A stretch of DNA of 8,950 nt from Candidatus Brevefilum sp. (lineage in GTDB: Bacteria; Chloroflexota; Anaerolineae; Anaerolineales; Anaerolineaceae): positions 1 through 8,950 of the forward strand of contig SKPR01000208.1 in assembly GCA_007119455.1 (NCBI GenBank). The letters are read 5' to 3'. Under the pieces are notes generated by a model. That model was not told the origin of the DNA. It searched no databases and worked only from the letters and a program-made list of their open reading frames with translations. This document shows, in pieces, positions 1 through 6,616 of this stretch (position 1 is its first letter; every line of letters begins with the position of its first letter). The position numbers and the translations under genes are program-made.

Positions 1-264
1 CGAGCAGAAAACGCCACTGATGAAGAGCTGGCACCTGCTCAAAAAGAGCTGAATGAATTATCCGGGGTTCTGGGCCTTGAACTAAAGGAACCGGAAAAGA
101 CCACCACTGGTGCAGATGCATTCATTGAACTTCTACTTGAGATCCGCCAGGAACTGCGGCAGCAAAATCAATATGATCTCGCCGACCAGGTACGCGACAA
201 ACTGGCTGATTTAGGCGTGGTCATCGAAGATACAGCCCAGGGGTCTTCCTGGCATTGGGAGTAA
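1..264 (+). CDS. cysS: Cysteinyl-tRNA synthetase, C-terminal part (partial at left edge)
   Basis: The frame is open from base 1 and ends with TAA at 262-264, giving the last 87 residues of the enzyme that charges tRNA-Cys with cysteine in the cytoplasm. The visible part is the C-terminal tRNA-binding helical tail. The recognisable signature is the run IRQELRQQNQYDLADQVRDK, followed by a leucine/glycine turn and EDTAQGSSW, which matches the family ending 'AD-IRD-L---GI-LEDT--G--W'. The catalytic Rossmann domain with its HIGH and KMSKS motifs and the zinc site lie outside the window, so activity cannot be judged. The next gene, rlmB, starts at the base after the stop codon, so the two are co-transcribed and probably translationally coupled. 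A cysS-rlmB neighbourhood is common in bacteria. Confidence 0.93.
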   Translation, partial: RAENATDEELAPAQKELNELSGVLGLELKEPEKTTTGADAFIELLLEIRQELRQQNQYDLADQVRDKLADLGVVIEDTAQGSSWHWE

Positions 265-999
265 ATGTTGAGTGAATGGATCACCGGACGCAACCCGGTA
301 TTTGAGGTGTTGCGAGCAAAACGAAGGCAGCTCAACCGGCTGTGGTTAGCTAAAGGGGCCAAAACCGAAGGCCGGCTGGGTGAGATCATCGAACTCGCAC
401 ATGCACACCAGGTTCCGGTTGAGTGGGTCAACCGCGGCGATCTGGATGGCATTGATCCACACCACCAGGCCGTGGCACTCAACACAGGCGGTTACCCCTA
501 CTCAGACCTTGAAACAATCATCCATAATGCAAAATCTCATCAGGAGCCGGTTTTTGTTTTGCTGCTTGACCAGGTCCAGGATCCGCAAAACCTGGGCACT
601 CTGCTGCGCTCAGCAGAGGCATTTGGTGTGCATGGGGTGATTATTCCCCTCGCCCGGTCAGCCTCGGTGACCCCCGCAGTTGTCAACGCCTCTTCGGGAG
701 CAGCCGAAATGCTCCAGATTGCCCAGCATAATCTCGCCCAGGCGATGGATCGCCTCAAAGAAGCCGGCGGATGGATGGTTGGCCTTGAGGATAGCCCGGA
801 TGCCCAAACCCCTGATCTGATCAACTTATCGGGCGGCATCGGCCTCGTGATCGGCAATGAAGCCCAGGGACTGCGACGCCTCGTTCGTGAGAAATGTGAT
901 TTATTGTTACGCCTGCCCATGCGGGGCCAGATTGATTCACTCAATGCTGCTGTTGCAGGATCCATAGCTCTGTTCCTCGCCACCCAGGCACGCAGCTAA
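265..999 (+). CDS. rlmB: 23S rRNA (guanosine-2'-O-)-methyltransferase, SpoU/TrmH family
   Basis: This 244-residue protein has the normal length for RlmB/TrmH-type SPOUT enzymes, which transfer a methyl group from S-adenosylmethionine to a ribose 2'-OH in RNA; RlmB acts on a guanosine of 23S rRNA. Residues 1-75 form the small substrate-binding domain, starting with the typical WITGRNPVFEVL. The SPOUT domain follows, with all three motifs: motif 1 DQVQDPQNLGTLLRSAEAFG (102-121, with N109 and R115), motif 2 IGNEAQGL (196-203) and motif 3 LPMRGQIDSLNAAVA (217-231, with S225 and N227). These supply the knot and the SAM pocket. The ATG abuts the cysS stop (TAAATG), with GGGAG at 257-261 as a closely spaced ribosome binding site, which suggests coupled translation. 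The exact target nucleotide cannot be read from the sequence, so TrmH-like specificity remains an alternative. No clear terminator follows. Confidence 0.95.
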   Translation: MLSEWITGRNPVFEVLRAKRRQLNRLWLAKGAKTEGRLGEIIELAHAHQVPVEWVNRGDLDGIDPHHQAVALNTGGYPYSDLETIIHNAKSHQEPVFVLLLDQVQDPQNLGTLLRSAEAFGVHGVIIPLARSASVTPAVVNASSGAAEMLQIAQHNLAQAMDRLKEAGGWMVGLEDSPDAQTPDLINLSGGIGLVIGNEAQGLRRLVREKCDLLLRLPMRGQIDSLNAAVAGSIALFLATQARS

Positions 1000-1085
1000 A
1001 AACTCCTTTTAATTCGATAAAACCCTTGTTAATTTCAGGGCATATATTTTAAGGTTATAAAATCCATACAAAGTTCATATATTTT

Positions 1086-1125
1086 ATGTATTTTATACAA
1101 TTCGTATGATATAATTGATTATCAT
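1086..1125 (+). promoter_or_regulatory. Ferritin promoter with extended -10 and Fur-like dyad
   Basis: TATAAT at 1110-1115 is preceded by TG at 1107-1108, a textbook extended -10. The -35 position (about 1087-1092, TGTATT) is poor, as is usual for extended -10 promoters. A dyad, ATGATA (1106-1111) and TATCAT (1120-1125), straddles the -10 and the expected start. Its right half contains ATTATCA (1118-1124), identical to the consensus Fur half-site; the left half TGATATA fits 5 of 7 positions and the spacing is wider than canonical. Binding by an iron regulator is inference: the region is very AT-rich, so such matches occur by chance. Confidence 0.45.
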
Positions 1126-1153
1126 AAAAACAATCCTATGGAGGAACTTTTAA

Positions 1154-1636
1154 ATGAAAATCAGCAATAAACTAAACAAAGCCATCAACGCCCAGATCGG
1201 TGAGGAATTGAAAGCATCCAACGCTTATGCTAACATGGCCGTGTACTTCAATACATTAGGTATGCTCAGATTATCCGGTATGTTCTTTGAACAATCTGAA
1301 GAAGAACGAGAACATGCGATGAAATTCTTGCACTTTCTAATGGATGTTGAAGGCGATGTCGCCATTCCAGCCATTTCAGCTGTCCCCTATCAATTTGACA
1401 GCGTAAAAGCTGCCTTCGAAATGGCCCTGGGCTGGGAAAAAGATGTCACAGGTAAGATCAATGACTTGATGGATATGGCCATTGAAGAAAAAGATTACGC
1501 CACACAGGAATTCTTACGCTGGTTTATCACCGAACAGGTGGAAGAAGAGGCAACCATGTCACACCTGGTCTCTGTAGCTGAAGCATTGGGCGATCGCTCG
1601 ATCCTTGCTATCGAAAACCACCTGCCCCAGGCGTAA
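1154..1636 (+). CDS. ftnA: Non-heme ferritin (FtnA type)
   Basis: The 160-residue four-helix protein should assemble into the 24-subunit cytoplasmic iron-storage shell, oxidising Fe(II) and depositing ferric mineral. By alignment to E. coli FtnA from memory, the ferroxidase ligands are all present: E18 (in GEELKAS), Y25, E51 and H54 (in SEEEREHAM), E95 (in LGWEKDV) and Q128 (in ITEQVEEE), with E131 as the likely third-site ligand. There is no axial-methionine signature that would point to bacterioferritin. GGAGG at 1140-1144 lies 9 nt before the ATG. The gene is monocistronic: its own AT-rich promoter is upstream and an intrinsic terminator begins 20 nt after the stop. Regulation by iron is plausible given the Fur-like dyad. 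Confidence in the family is high. Confidence 0.95.
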   Translation: MKISNKLNKAINAQIGEELKASNAYANMAVYFNTLGMLRLSGMFFEQSEEEREHAMKFLHFLMDVEGDVAIPAISAVPYQFDSVKAAFEMALGWEKDVTGKINDLMDMAIEEKDYATQEFLRWFITEQVEEEATMSHLVSVAEALGDRSILAIENHLPQA

Positions 1637-1656
1637 CCCTGGCAATCCGACACGAG

Positions 1657-1685
1657 AAAGACGGCCTAACAGCCGTCTTTTTTTT
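1657..1685 (+). terminator. Intrinsic terminator of the ferritin gene
   Basis: AAAGACGGC (1657-1665) pairs perfectly with GCCGTCTTT (1672-1680) around a six-base loop CTAACA, and a run of eight T follows from 1678 to 1685. It may also work in the reverse direction to end the convergent serS transcript, although the reverse strand has a much poorer U-tract. Confidence 0.92.
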
Positions 1686-1787
1686 AATATAACCACTCAG
1701 CATGCAAGAGGTTATCAGGACCCAGCCCTCTACAGCAGACTACATGAGCAGTAACGTTTAAATGATTGATAAAAGTAATATCGGCTT

Positions 1788-3062
1788 TCAAACAGGACGA
1801 ATCACCTCATACCCACCCATCAATGTGCGTAACACATCGGGGATAACGACTGACCCGTCCGCTTGCTGATAATTCTCCAAAACAGCAATTAAGGTGCGGG
1901 GCATCCCCAGCCCGGATCCATTTAAGGTGTGAACAAAACGGGTTGATTTTCCGTCTGCCGGACGGTAACGAATTCCTGCTCTTCGTGCCTGAAAATCGCC
2001 CACATTGGATATCGACGAGATTTCAAGCCACTCCCCACATCCCGGCGCCCAGACTTCGATATCATAGGTTTTGTGAGAACCAAACCCCAGATCACCGGTC
2101 GATTGCAATAAAACCCGATAGGGCAGTCCCAGGGCAGCCACGGTTTCTTCTGCATCTTTGAGCATTTTGTCATGTTCTGCCGGTGAATTTTCAGGTTTAC
2201 AATAAGTGTACATCTCAACCTTATCGAACTGGTGCCCTCGCTTAATACCACGAACGTCCCGCCCCGCGCTCATTTTTTCTCGCCTGAAGCAGGCTGTGTA
2301 AGCCGTGTAATGGATGGGTAGCTGTTCTTCGCTGAGGATCTCGCCCAGATGCAGACCAGTCAGGGGCACCTCTGCCGTGGGGATCATCCACAGATCTTCT
2401 TCATGGTCACGATAAAGATTATCTTTAAATTTCGGCAACTGCCCAGCACCAAATAAGATATCTTCCCTGACCATGAATGGCGGATATTTCTCAAGGTATC
2501 CCTGGCGGATGTGTAAATCAACCATCCAGAAAACTAAAGCACGCTGCAGAAGTGCACCCGGTCCGCTCAAAACATAAAATCTCGAACCAGCCAGTTTGAC
2601 CCCTCGATCAAAATCGATGATGCCCAGTTCAGGACCCAATTCCCAATGGGGTTTGGGTTCAAAATCGAATTTCTGTGCCTCTCCCACCGTTCTCAGAACA
2701 ACGTTATCACTATCGTCAACACCAACCGGTACATCAGGGTCGGGGATATTGGGTATAACAGATACCAGTGCCTGTAAATCGTCATCAACCTGTTTGAGCG
2801 CCTCATCAACCTTGTCAATGCGCTCCCCCAAATCTCGCATAGACTCAATTTTCTCCTGCCTTGCGGCCTGATCCTTCATCTGACCAATTTCTTTGGAGAC
2901 CGTGTTCCGCTCCGAACGCATTTCTTCAACCTGCTGGATTAATTCCCGCCGCTCTTCATCCAGCGCCAGGATACGATCGACCGGGGAAGGATCCAAATGT
3001 CGTTTTACCATAGCTTCGCGTACGCGTTCGGGTTCATCCCGGATCAGTTTCATATCGAGCAT
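1788..3062 (-). CDS. serS: Seryl-tRNA synthetase
   Basis: This 424-residue protein has the usual SerRS length and charges tRNA-Ser with serine via seryl-adenylate. The start MLDMKLIRDEPE is the classical SerRS N-terminus. Residues about 28-105 form the charged antiparallel coiled-coil arm that holds the long variable arm of tRNA-Ser. The class II catalytic core follows: the serine-binding TAE loop (229-231), motif 2 FRREKMSAGRDVRG (259-272) leading into HQFDKVEM, and motif 3 GSGLGMPRTLIAVLEN (382-397) with its arginine. GGAGG on the coding strand (complement of 3073-3077), 10 nt before the ATG, supports the start. The gene lies 97 nt downstream of the DUF72 gene on the same strand; that gap is AT-rich and could hold its own promoter, but no convincing -35/-10 pair was found. 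It converges on ferritin across a 151-nt gap. Confidence 0.97.
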   Translation of the reverse strand: MLDMKLIRDEPERVREAMVKRHLDPSPVDRILALDEERRELIQQVEEMRSERNTVSKEIGQMKDQAARQEKIESMRDLGERIDKVDEALKQVDDDLQALVSVIPNIPDPDVPVGVDDSDNVVLRTVGEAQKFDFEPKPHWELGPELGIIDFDRGVKLAGSRFYVLSGPGALLQRALVFWMVDLHIRQGYLEKYPPFMVREDILFGAGQLPKFKDNLYRDHEEDLWMIPTAEVPLTGLHLGEILSEEQLPIHYTAYTACFRREKMSAGRDVRGIKRGHQFDKVEMYTYCKPENSPAEHDKMLKDAEETVAALGLPYRVLLQSTGDLGFGSHKTYDIEVWAPGCGEWLEISSISNVGDFQARRAGIRYRPADGKSTRFVHTLNGSGLGMPRTLIAVLENYQQADGSVVIPDVLRTLMGGYEVIRPV

Positions 3063-3072
3063 CTTCGCAATT

Positions 3073-3077
3073 CCTCC
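3073..3077 (-). promoter_or_regulatory. Shine-Dalgarno of serS
   Basis: The complement reads GGAGG, placed 10 nt upstream of the serS ATG at 3062. It fixes the start at the conserved MLDMKLIR N-terminus. Confidence 0.8.
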
Positions 3078-3159
3078 AAATTTTATTGGTTTGTCTTGAT
3101 TTTACCTTAATCCCCCATAATCAAAATAATTTGTGCCTGAATAAAATCCGAGTGCGTCC

Positions 3160-3885
3160 TCACCATGGAAGTAAGTTGATCAGTGTTTTTGCGTTATCCC
3201 AGGCATAACCGCGGAATGTGTTATCAAAATAGCAATACACATCCAAACCTGAATTGACCCAATACTGAATACGATCAGCCCAGCGCCCTATTGCATCCAG
3301 ATCGTATGGATCACGGTAAGCCTGGCCAGGTCCATGCAAGCGAATATAGATAAAATCAGCCGTGGTTATTATGGGTGATTGGCGGTAGTCAATGTCATAA
3401 ACACAAAAAGCCATATTCTTCGCTTGTAGCCGATGATAAATCGATTCTTTAAACCAGGTTGGGTTGCGAAACTCAAAAGTATACCGGTGATCGTCAGGCA
3501 AATGACCCAAGAACTTTTTCAACCGTGTTTCATTCACACCCCATTGGGGAGGAAGCTGAAATAAGATCGGGCCGCATTGTTCACCAAACAAAGCAATCCG
3601 CTCTAAAAAGACAGGCAGGGTTTCCTCAGGTTCAAGCAGATTCTTCATATGGGTAATGTATCGGCTGGCTTTGACAGCAAAGGTGAAGTCGTCCGGGACG
3701 GTTTTTCGCCAATTATTAACCGTACGGACTGACGGCAACTGGTAAAACGTATTATTGACTTCTACTGTTGAGAATTGCGAAGCAAAATAATTAAGCTGCT
3801 CGTTTTTCGCCATGCCTTCCGGGTAAAACCGTTCAGCAAAATCGGGGTATTGCCAGCCCGAGACGCCGATCAACGCGGTTGCCAT
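3160..3885 (-). CDS. DUF72 (YecE family) protein
   Basis: This 241-residue protein has the normal length of the DUF72/YecE family, which adopts a TIM-barrel-like fold and has no firmly established biochemical activity. Family hallmarks in order are GVSGWQY (7-13), VEVNNTFYQLP (41-51), FQLPPQW (109-115), FEFRNPTWF (137-145), YIRLHGP (180-186) and the C-terminal FDNTFRGYAWDNA (220-232). There is no signal peptide or membrane segment, so it should be cytoplasmic. The Shine-Dalgarno TGAGGA (complement of 3895-3900), 9 nt before the ATG, overlaps the TGA stop of the upstream propeller gene, so translation is almost certainly coupled. Some relatives have been linked by neighbourhood to DNA or carbohydrate processing, but nothing here decides that. 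Family assignment is secure; function is unknown. Confidence 0.94.
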   Translation of the reverse strand: MATALIGVSGWQYPDFAERFYPEGMAKNEQLNYFASQFSTVEVNNTFYQLPSVRTVNNWRKTVPDDFTFAVKASRYITHMKNLLEPEETLPVFLERIALFGEQCGPILFQLPPQWGVNETRLKKFLGHLPDDHRYTFEFRNPTWFKESIYHRLQAKNMAFCVYDIDYRQSPIITTADFIYIRLHGPGQAYRDPYDLDAIGRWADRIQYWVNSGLDVYCYFDNTFRGYAWDNAKTLINLLPW

Positions 3886-3897
3886 GCCTCAAAATCC

Positions 3898-4866
3898 TCA
3901 GAACAGCGCCAGCATGGTCACGTTGCCGATTTCGGGTAACAGGTATTGCCAGGAAAACTCACGCGTCCGGGCAGTCAATATTTTTCCGTTCGAGAGCACA
4001 GCATAAATTTCGTTGTTGGCACTGAGAAAACGTTCAACCATCGCCTCTGGCCATTTTTCCTCAAGATTACCCATGATGAGGTGCCAGGTTTCTCCACCAT
4101 CGGTCGTTTGCTCAATGCGACCCCCACGATCCACGCCATCAGCCGGCCCGAGGATCATGTGCGTGGCCACCATGGGATCAACCCAGACTGCACGGCAGTA
4201 AGTATCATATTTTTTCGTCCAGTTCTGGCCCCCATCCAGGCTCAGATAAAATCCACCTCCGGTTGGTGCCAGGACATAATCCGGCGATGTAGCATGCGTA
4301 CTGACAGAATGGACGTCCGAGTGAAGCTGACCCGGTTCTGGATCCCGCCTGGGTTGGCCCGTGCTCCCGGGGACCAGCGACCAGGTTGCACCATAATCGT
4401 CTGAAAAGAGCAGCCCACCGACCTCTACGGCGGCATAAACCCGGTTGTCATGGAAGGCAAACCCCCTGACACAACCGGCATTGGGTGAATAAGGCATGAA
4501 CCAGTCGTTCTCATCCCTCAACTTAGAAACAATATCTACACGCTGCCAGGCTTCATCATCAATTTGTTTGGTAAAAATATTCGCCGGTTCACTGCCCGCA
4601 TAAAGATAACGCGGATCCTGAGGATGGATGCTGACCCAACGTATATGAGGCGTGGTGATCTCATCCGAGTCGAGGGACCAGTTTTCACCACCGTCCCGAG
4701 TCACATACACACCCTCTGTCGTGCCTGCCAGGCCTACCTCTCCCTGTATAGCCAGTGATGTAATTTCAAGACCTGTCAGCGCATGGTCTTTCTCTTCCCA
4801 GTAATCCACAACACGCTCGAAGCGGATCAATCCGTGACGTGTTGCGATGATCATATTTTTCTTCAT
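3898..4866 (-). CDS. Asp-box (BNR) beta-propeller protein, sialidase/VPS10-like fold
   Basis: This 322-residue protein carries four Asp-box motifs of the form S/T-x-D-x-G-x-x-W: TRDGGENW (56-63), SDDYGATW (155-162), SLDGGQNW (209-216) and TTDGGETW (254-261). These mark the beta-hairpin turns of propeller blades in the sialidase/GH74/VPS10 superfamily. Residues such as 'VSIHPQDPRYLYAG' (78-91) fit the blade pattern seen in exo-alpha-sialidase-like and photosystem-assembly-type propellers. There is no signal peptide: the N-terminus is MKKNMIIATRHGL, so the protein is probably cytoplasmic, unusual for a glycosidase-type propeller. No sialidase Arg triad or glycosidase acid pair can be assigned with confidence, so enzymatic activity is not claimed. 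AAAGGTA (complement of 4873-4878) lies 6 nt before the ATG; a second possible start is Met5. It heads the operon with the DUF72 gene. Fold confidence is high, function unknown. Confidence 0.88.
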   Translation of the reverse strand: MKKNMIIATRHGLIRFERVVDYWEEKDHALTGLEITSLAIQGEVGLAGTTEGVYVTRDGGENWSLDSDEITTPHIRWVSIHPQDPRYLYAGSEPANIFTKQIDDEAWQRVDIVSKLRDENDWFMPYSPNAGCVRGFAFHDNRVYAAVEVGGLLFSDDYGATWSLVPGSTGQPRRDPEPGQLHSDVHSVSTHATSPDYVLAPTGGGFYLSLDGGQNWTKKYDTYCRAVWVDPMVATHMILGPADGVDRGGRIEQTTDGGETWHLIMGNLEEKWPEAMVERFLSANNEIYAVLSNGKILTARTREFSWQYLLPEIGNVTMLALF

Positions 4867-4931
4867 CCAACTACCTTTCCCAGAATGGTTTTCGGTCTGC
4901 TTAATTAATTCTATTATCCCAAGCTCCGTTT

Positions 4932-5038
4932 AAACAAGATTTTTTGTTTGGTGTTGGTTTGTTCTGCCAGGGTTCGTTAGGAACACGTTAGGAGACATTA
5001 ACAATTCAAGCCATGATGAACAAACCATAAACCAACAC
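4932..5038. repeat. Nested and interleaved inverted repeats in the intergenic region
   Basis: The 14-mer GTGTTGGTTTGTTC (4951-4964) is matched in reverse complement by two adjoining segments on the right: GAACAAACC (5018-5026) and AAACCAACAC (5029-5038). The right arm is therefore the left arm's complement with a short internal duplication/insertion. Just upstream, AAACAA (4932-4937) and TTGTTT (4944-4949) form a further small hairpin. The 237-nt gap 4867-5103 has no convincing protein-coding gene. It could encode a structured RNA, an operator region for the minus-strand propeller gene, or a decayed element; the sequence does not decide. Confidence 0.5.
4975..4993. promoter_or_regulatory. Direct repeat CGTTAGGA at 11-bp period (candidate operator)
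   Basis: CGTTAGGA occurs at 4975-4982 and again at 4986-4993, exactly one helical turn apart (11 bp). Tandem half-sites at 11-bp spacing are typical of OmpR/PhoB-type response regulators, but the half-site does not match a motif I can name. It sits about 110 bp upstream of the propeller gene's start and 110 bp upstream of the small ORF on the other strand. Confidence 0.35.
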
Positions 5039-5062
5039 ATACCAGCCACACACAACCCATTA

Positions 5063-5076
5063 CAGGATGTATCCTG
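5063..5076. promoter_or_regulatory. 14-bp palindrome CAGGATgtATCCTG (candidate operator)
   Basis: CAGGAT and ATCCTG form perfect 6-bp arms around a GT centre. The compact dyad is more like a dimeric-repressor site than an RNA hairpin, because the two-base gap cannot form a loop without opening pairs. It lies 28 bp upstream of the small ORF at 5104. Confidence 0.35.
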
Positions 5077-5103
5077 CTCAATCAGGTACGAAATTCTGCA
5101 ATA

Positions 5104-5298
5104 ATGGAGTCAATAAGTATTTTTCAAATTGATCCGACGCAAGATTTCATGGCGGTCGTTTATGAGCAATGGTTTGATCTCCAGGAACTGGATGCATCAA
5201 ACCATCAGATTTTTTTATTTTCGAACCAATCGAAACAAATGGCGTCAAAGCTGTCACTAGCTGAAGAACAAGCACGGCGCAAATGGAATGATCGGTAA
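5104..5298 (+). CDS. Possible small protein, 64 residues (unrecognised, doubtful)
   Basis: An ATG-initiated frame of 64 codons ends with TAA. The product is acidic to neutral and hydrophilic, with no membrane segment or signal peptide. Its C-terminal third (SKLSLAEEQARRKWNDR) looks like a charged amphipathic helix. No family is recognised. In favour: a plausible amino-acid composition, isolation in an otherwise empty gap, and a strong stem-loop 18 nt after the stop. Against: no Shine-Dalgarno before the ATG, and no convincing promoter. The start could not be moved, because no alternative ATG, GTG or TTG exists upstream in frame before the stop at 5017-5019. It may be a chance ORF. Confidence 0.3.
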   Translation: MESISIFQIDPTQDFMAVVYEQWFDLQELDASNHQIFLFSNQSKQMASKLSLAEEQARRKWNDR

Positions 5299-5315
5299 TA
5301 TAATAAACCAAATGA

Positions 5316-5346
5316 GACAGACACGAGATTCACGCTCGTGTCTGTC
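5316..5346 (+). repeat. Perfect 12-bp stem-loop without U-tract
   Basis: GACAGACACGAG (5316-5327) pairs perfectly with CTCGTGTCTGTC (5335-5346) around the seven-base loop ATTCACG. The bases after it are GATTCACAGG, so there is no T run and a standard intrinsic terminator is not indicated. The heptamer GATTCAC appears both at the loop (5327-5333) and just after the stem (5347-5353). It may be an RNA-stabilising hairpin, a U-less terminator or a dyad-binding site. Confidence 0.65.
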
Positions 5347-5377
5347 GATTCACAGGAGATATCGCCGGGGGAAATGC

Positions 5378-5405
5378 TTTAAAGTCACCAATCTTCGATT
5401 ATAAT
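5378..5405 (+). promoter_or_regulatory. Candidate distal promoter of the membrane protein gene
   Basis: TTTAAA (5378-5383) and a perfect TATAAT (5400-5405) are separated by 16 bp. Transcription would start near 5412, about 100 nt before the ATG at 5516. Confidence 0.4.
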
Positions 5406-5415
5406 GAAATCCGTG

Positions 5416-5444
5416 TTAATTGTAAGACAATTATCAAGTATACT
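5416..5444 (+). promoter_or_regulatory. Candidate proximal promoter with a dyad between -35 and -10
   Basis: TTAATT (5416-5421) and TATACT (5439-5444) are separated by 17 bp. Between them lies a perfect inverted repeat, TAATTGT (5417-5423) and ACAATTA (5427-5433), with a three-base centre. Its position from the -35 into the spacer is where a repressor would exclude RNA polymerase. The -35 itself matches only 3 of 6 consensus bases. Confidence 0.35.
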
Positions 5445-5515
5445 AATGTCTGGCGCAAAACGAGACCATGCGGCAATGATGATTCACTGATGACCGAGCG
5501 AGAATTATTGATTGT

Positions 5516-6526
5516 ATGAAAAGAAAAACCAACCTGATTCCCATCCTGGGGTTTATCATCCTGACCGGCATGGTAACCCTCCTTATGATCTCATCCTCAA
5601 TTGAAGCCTGGATTTTCCATCCAGCCACTGGCCTGATCGCCATCATCATCCTATTCGGCGCATTGGTATCAATTTATTATGAAGGGAAGGATCTACTTTC
5701 CGAGCTGAAAGATCGTGCCAGCTTTTCCCGGCAGTTCCTGGAATTCCTGGCGGTGTTTTTAGGTGGGGTTATAACAAGTTACCTCTCCTATGAAATTGGT
5801 ATGGGTGTGGTCGTTGCCTCCAGTGTGGTGGCTATCATCGTAGACCTGATCTGGCCGGATTATGGCGTCCCAGCTTTTTGCGGTTCGTTTGTGGGAATGT
5901 CGTCCAATTTATTGTTTTTCAATTACTATGAAGTCGCCCTGGCAAGCATGATCGGGGGGCTGGTTTACGTGCTTACCCGTGATACTTTCAGCGGATTTGG
6001 CGGTAAATTGGGCACCATCGCCTTTATTGCAGCGGCAATCACCGGCCTGGGCCTGCGCCGACCATTCATCATTGCACCGGTAACCGACCTTCAGATTAGC
6101 GGCCTGGTGATCCTGATCTCGCTGATTGCCACACCCCTGACTTTTTACCTGAACTGCGATAAAGGCCATGGCCCTGTGATGGCTTCGGGCGTGGTCGGCC
6201 TGCTGGGCGGATTAATCCTGCCACCCCTCTTCCCGGTCCATGGCACCCTGCTGGCCGTGGTTGCATTCTGTGCCAGCTTTACGGGTATGAGTAATACGAA
6301 GCGATGTCCTGCTTTCTGGCTGATCCTGGTGGCAGGCCTTTTTACGGGGGTCCTTTTTGTCTTCAGCATCCCCCTCCTGGGCGGCGCAGGCGGCAAATTA
6401 GGCACCATCGCCTTTGCATCAATCCTTTCTACCTATGGCTTTATTCATCTATACGAAACTCATTTTGAACATGATGTTCGGCATCAATCCAATCAAGAAC
6501 ATGAGGGGACAGGACAAAAAACTTAG
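5516..6526 (+). CDS. Polytopic membrane protein with internal duplication (unrecognised family)
   Basis: This 336-residue protein is dominated by hydrophobic helices, roughly 10-12 of them from residue 7 to about 313, with a positively charged N-terminus (MKRKTN) and a hydrophilic, His/Gln/Glu-rich C-terminal tail from about 314. Two halves are clearly homologous. Residues 89-114 (YLSYEIGMGVVVASSVV...P) align with 211-236 (YLNCDKGHGPVMASGVV...P), and AFCGSFVGMSS (120-130) aligns with AFCASFTGMSN (250-260). Each of these is followed, exactly 42 residues after its alanine, by GGKLGTIAF (162-170 and 292-300). Such duplicated Gly-rich helices are typical of transporters or channels, but I do not recognise the family, and no substrate should be inferred. 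The Shine-Dalgarno is weak. Two candidate promoters lie upstream and no terminator is evident downstream. Confidence 0.88.
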   Translation: MKRKTNLIPILGFIILTGMVTLLMISSSIEAWIFHPATGLIAIIILFGALVSIYYEGKDLLSELKDRASFSRQFLEFLAVFLGGVITSYLSYEIGMGVVVASSVVAIIVDLIWPDYGVPAFCGSFVGMSSNLLFFNYYEVALASMIGGLVYVLTRDTFSGFGGKLGTIAFIAAAITGLGLRRPFIIAPVTDLQISGLVILISLIATPLTFYLNCDKGHGPVMASGVVGLLGGLILPPLFPVHGTLLAVVAFCASFTGMSNTKRCPAFWLILVAGLFTGVLFVFSIPLLGGAGGKLGTIAFASILSTYGFIHLYETHFEHDVRHQSNQEHEGTGQKT

Positions 6527-6578
6527 GTATTGCTGAATTTCAATGCTTGATATCGCAAGGTACACTCATCCGGATAAA

Positions 6579-6607
6579 TTCACCTTTTTATTTAAACACG
6601 CTATAAT
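6579..6607 (+). promoter_or_regulatory. Promoter of the CAP-LysM gene, predicting a leaderless mRNA
   Basis: TTCACC (6579-6584) and a perfect TATAAT (6602-6607) are 17 bp apart, the ideal spacing. Transcription would begin about 6-9 bases after the -10, at 6613-6616, and the ATG is at 6617. No Shine-Dalgarno is present before that ATG, which agrees with a leaderless or near-leaderless transcript. Confidence 0.6.
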
Positions 6608-6616
6608 AATGCCACT

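Noticed and set aside
1000..1153. Terminator for rlmB or a hidden small gene in the AT-rich gap
   Set aside because: Only a 4-bp CCCT/AGGG stem is visible and no frame with a ribosome binding site; the gap is adequately explained by the ferritin promoter.
3063..3159. T-box leader for serS
   Set aside because: The gap is only 97 nt, with no specifier stem, no T-box-like conserved sequence and no terminator/antiterminator pair.
3946..4404. Plus-strand open frame of 152 codons
   Set aside because: It is the shadow of the Asp-box propeller gene, which has four clear motifs on the other strand.
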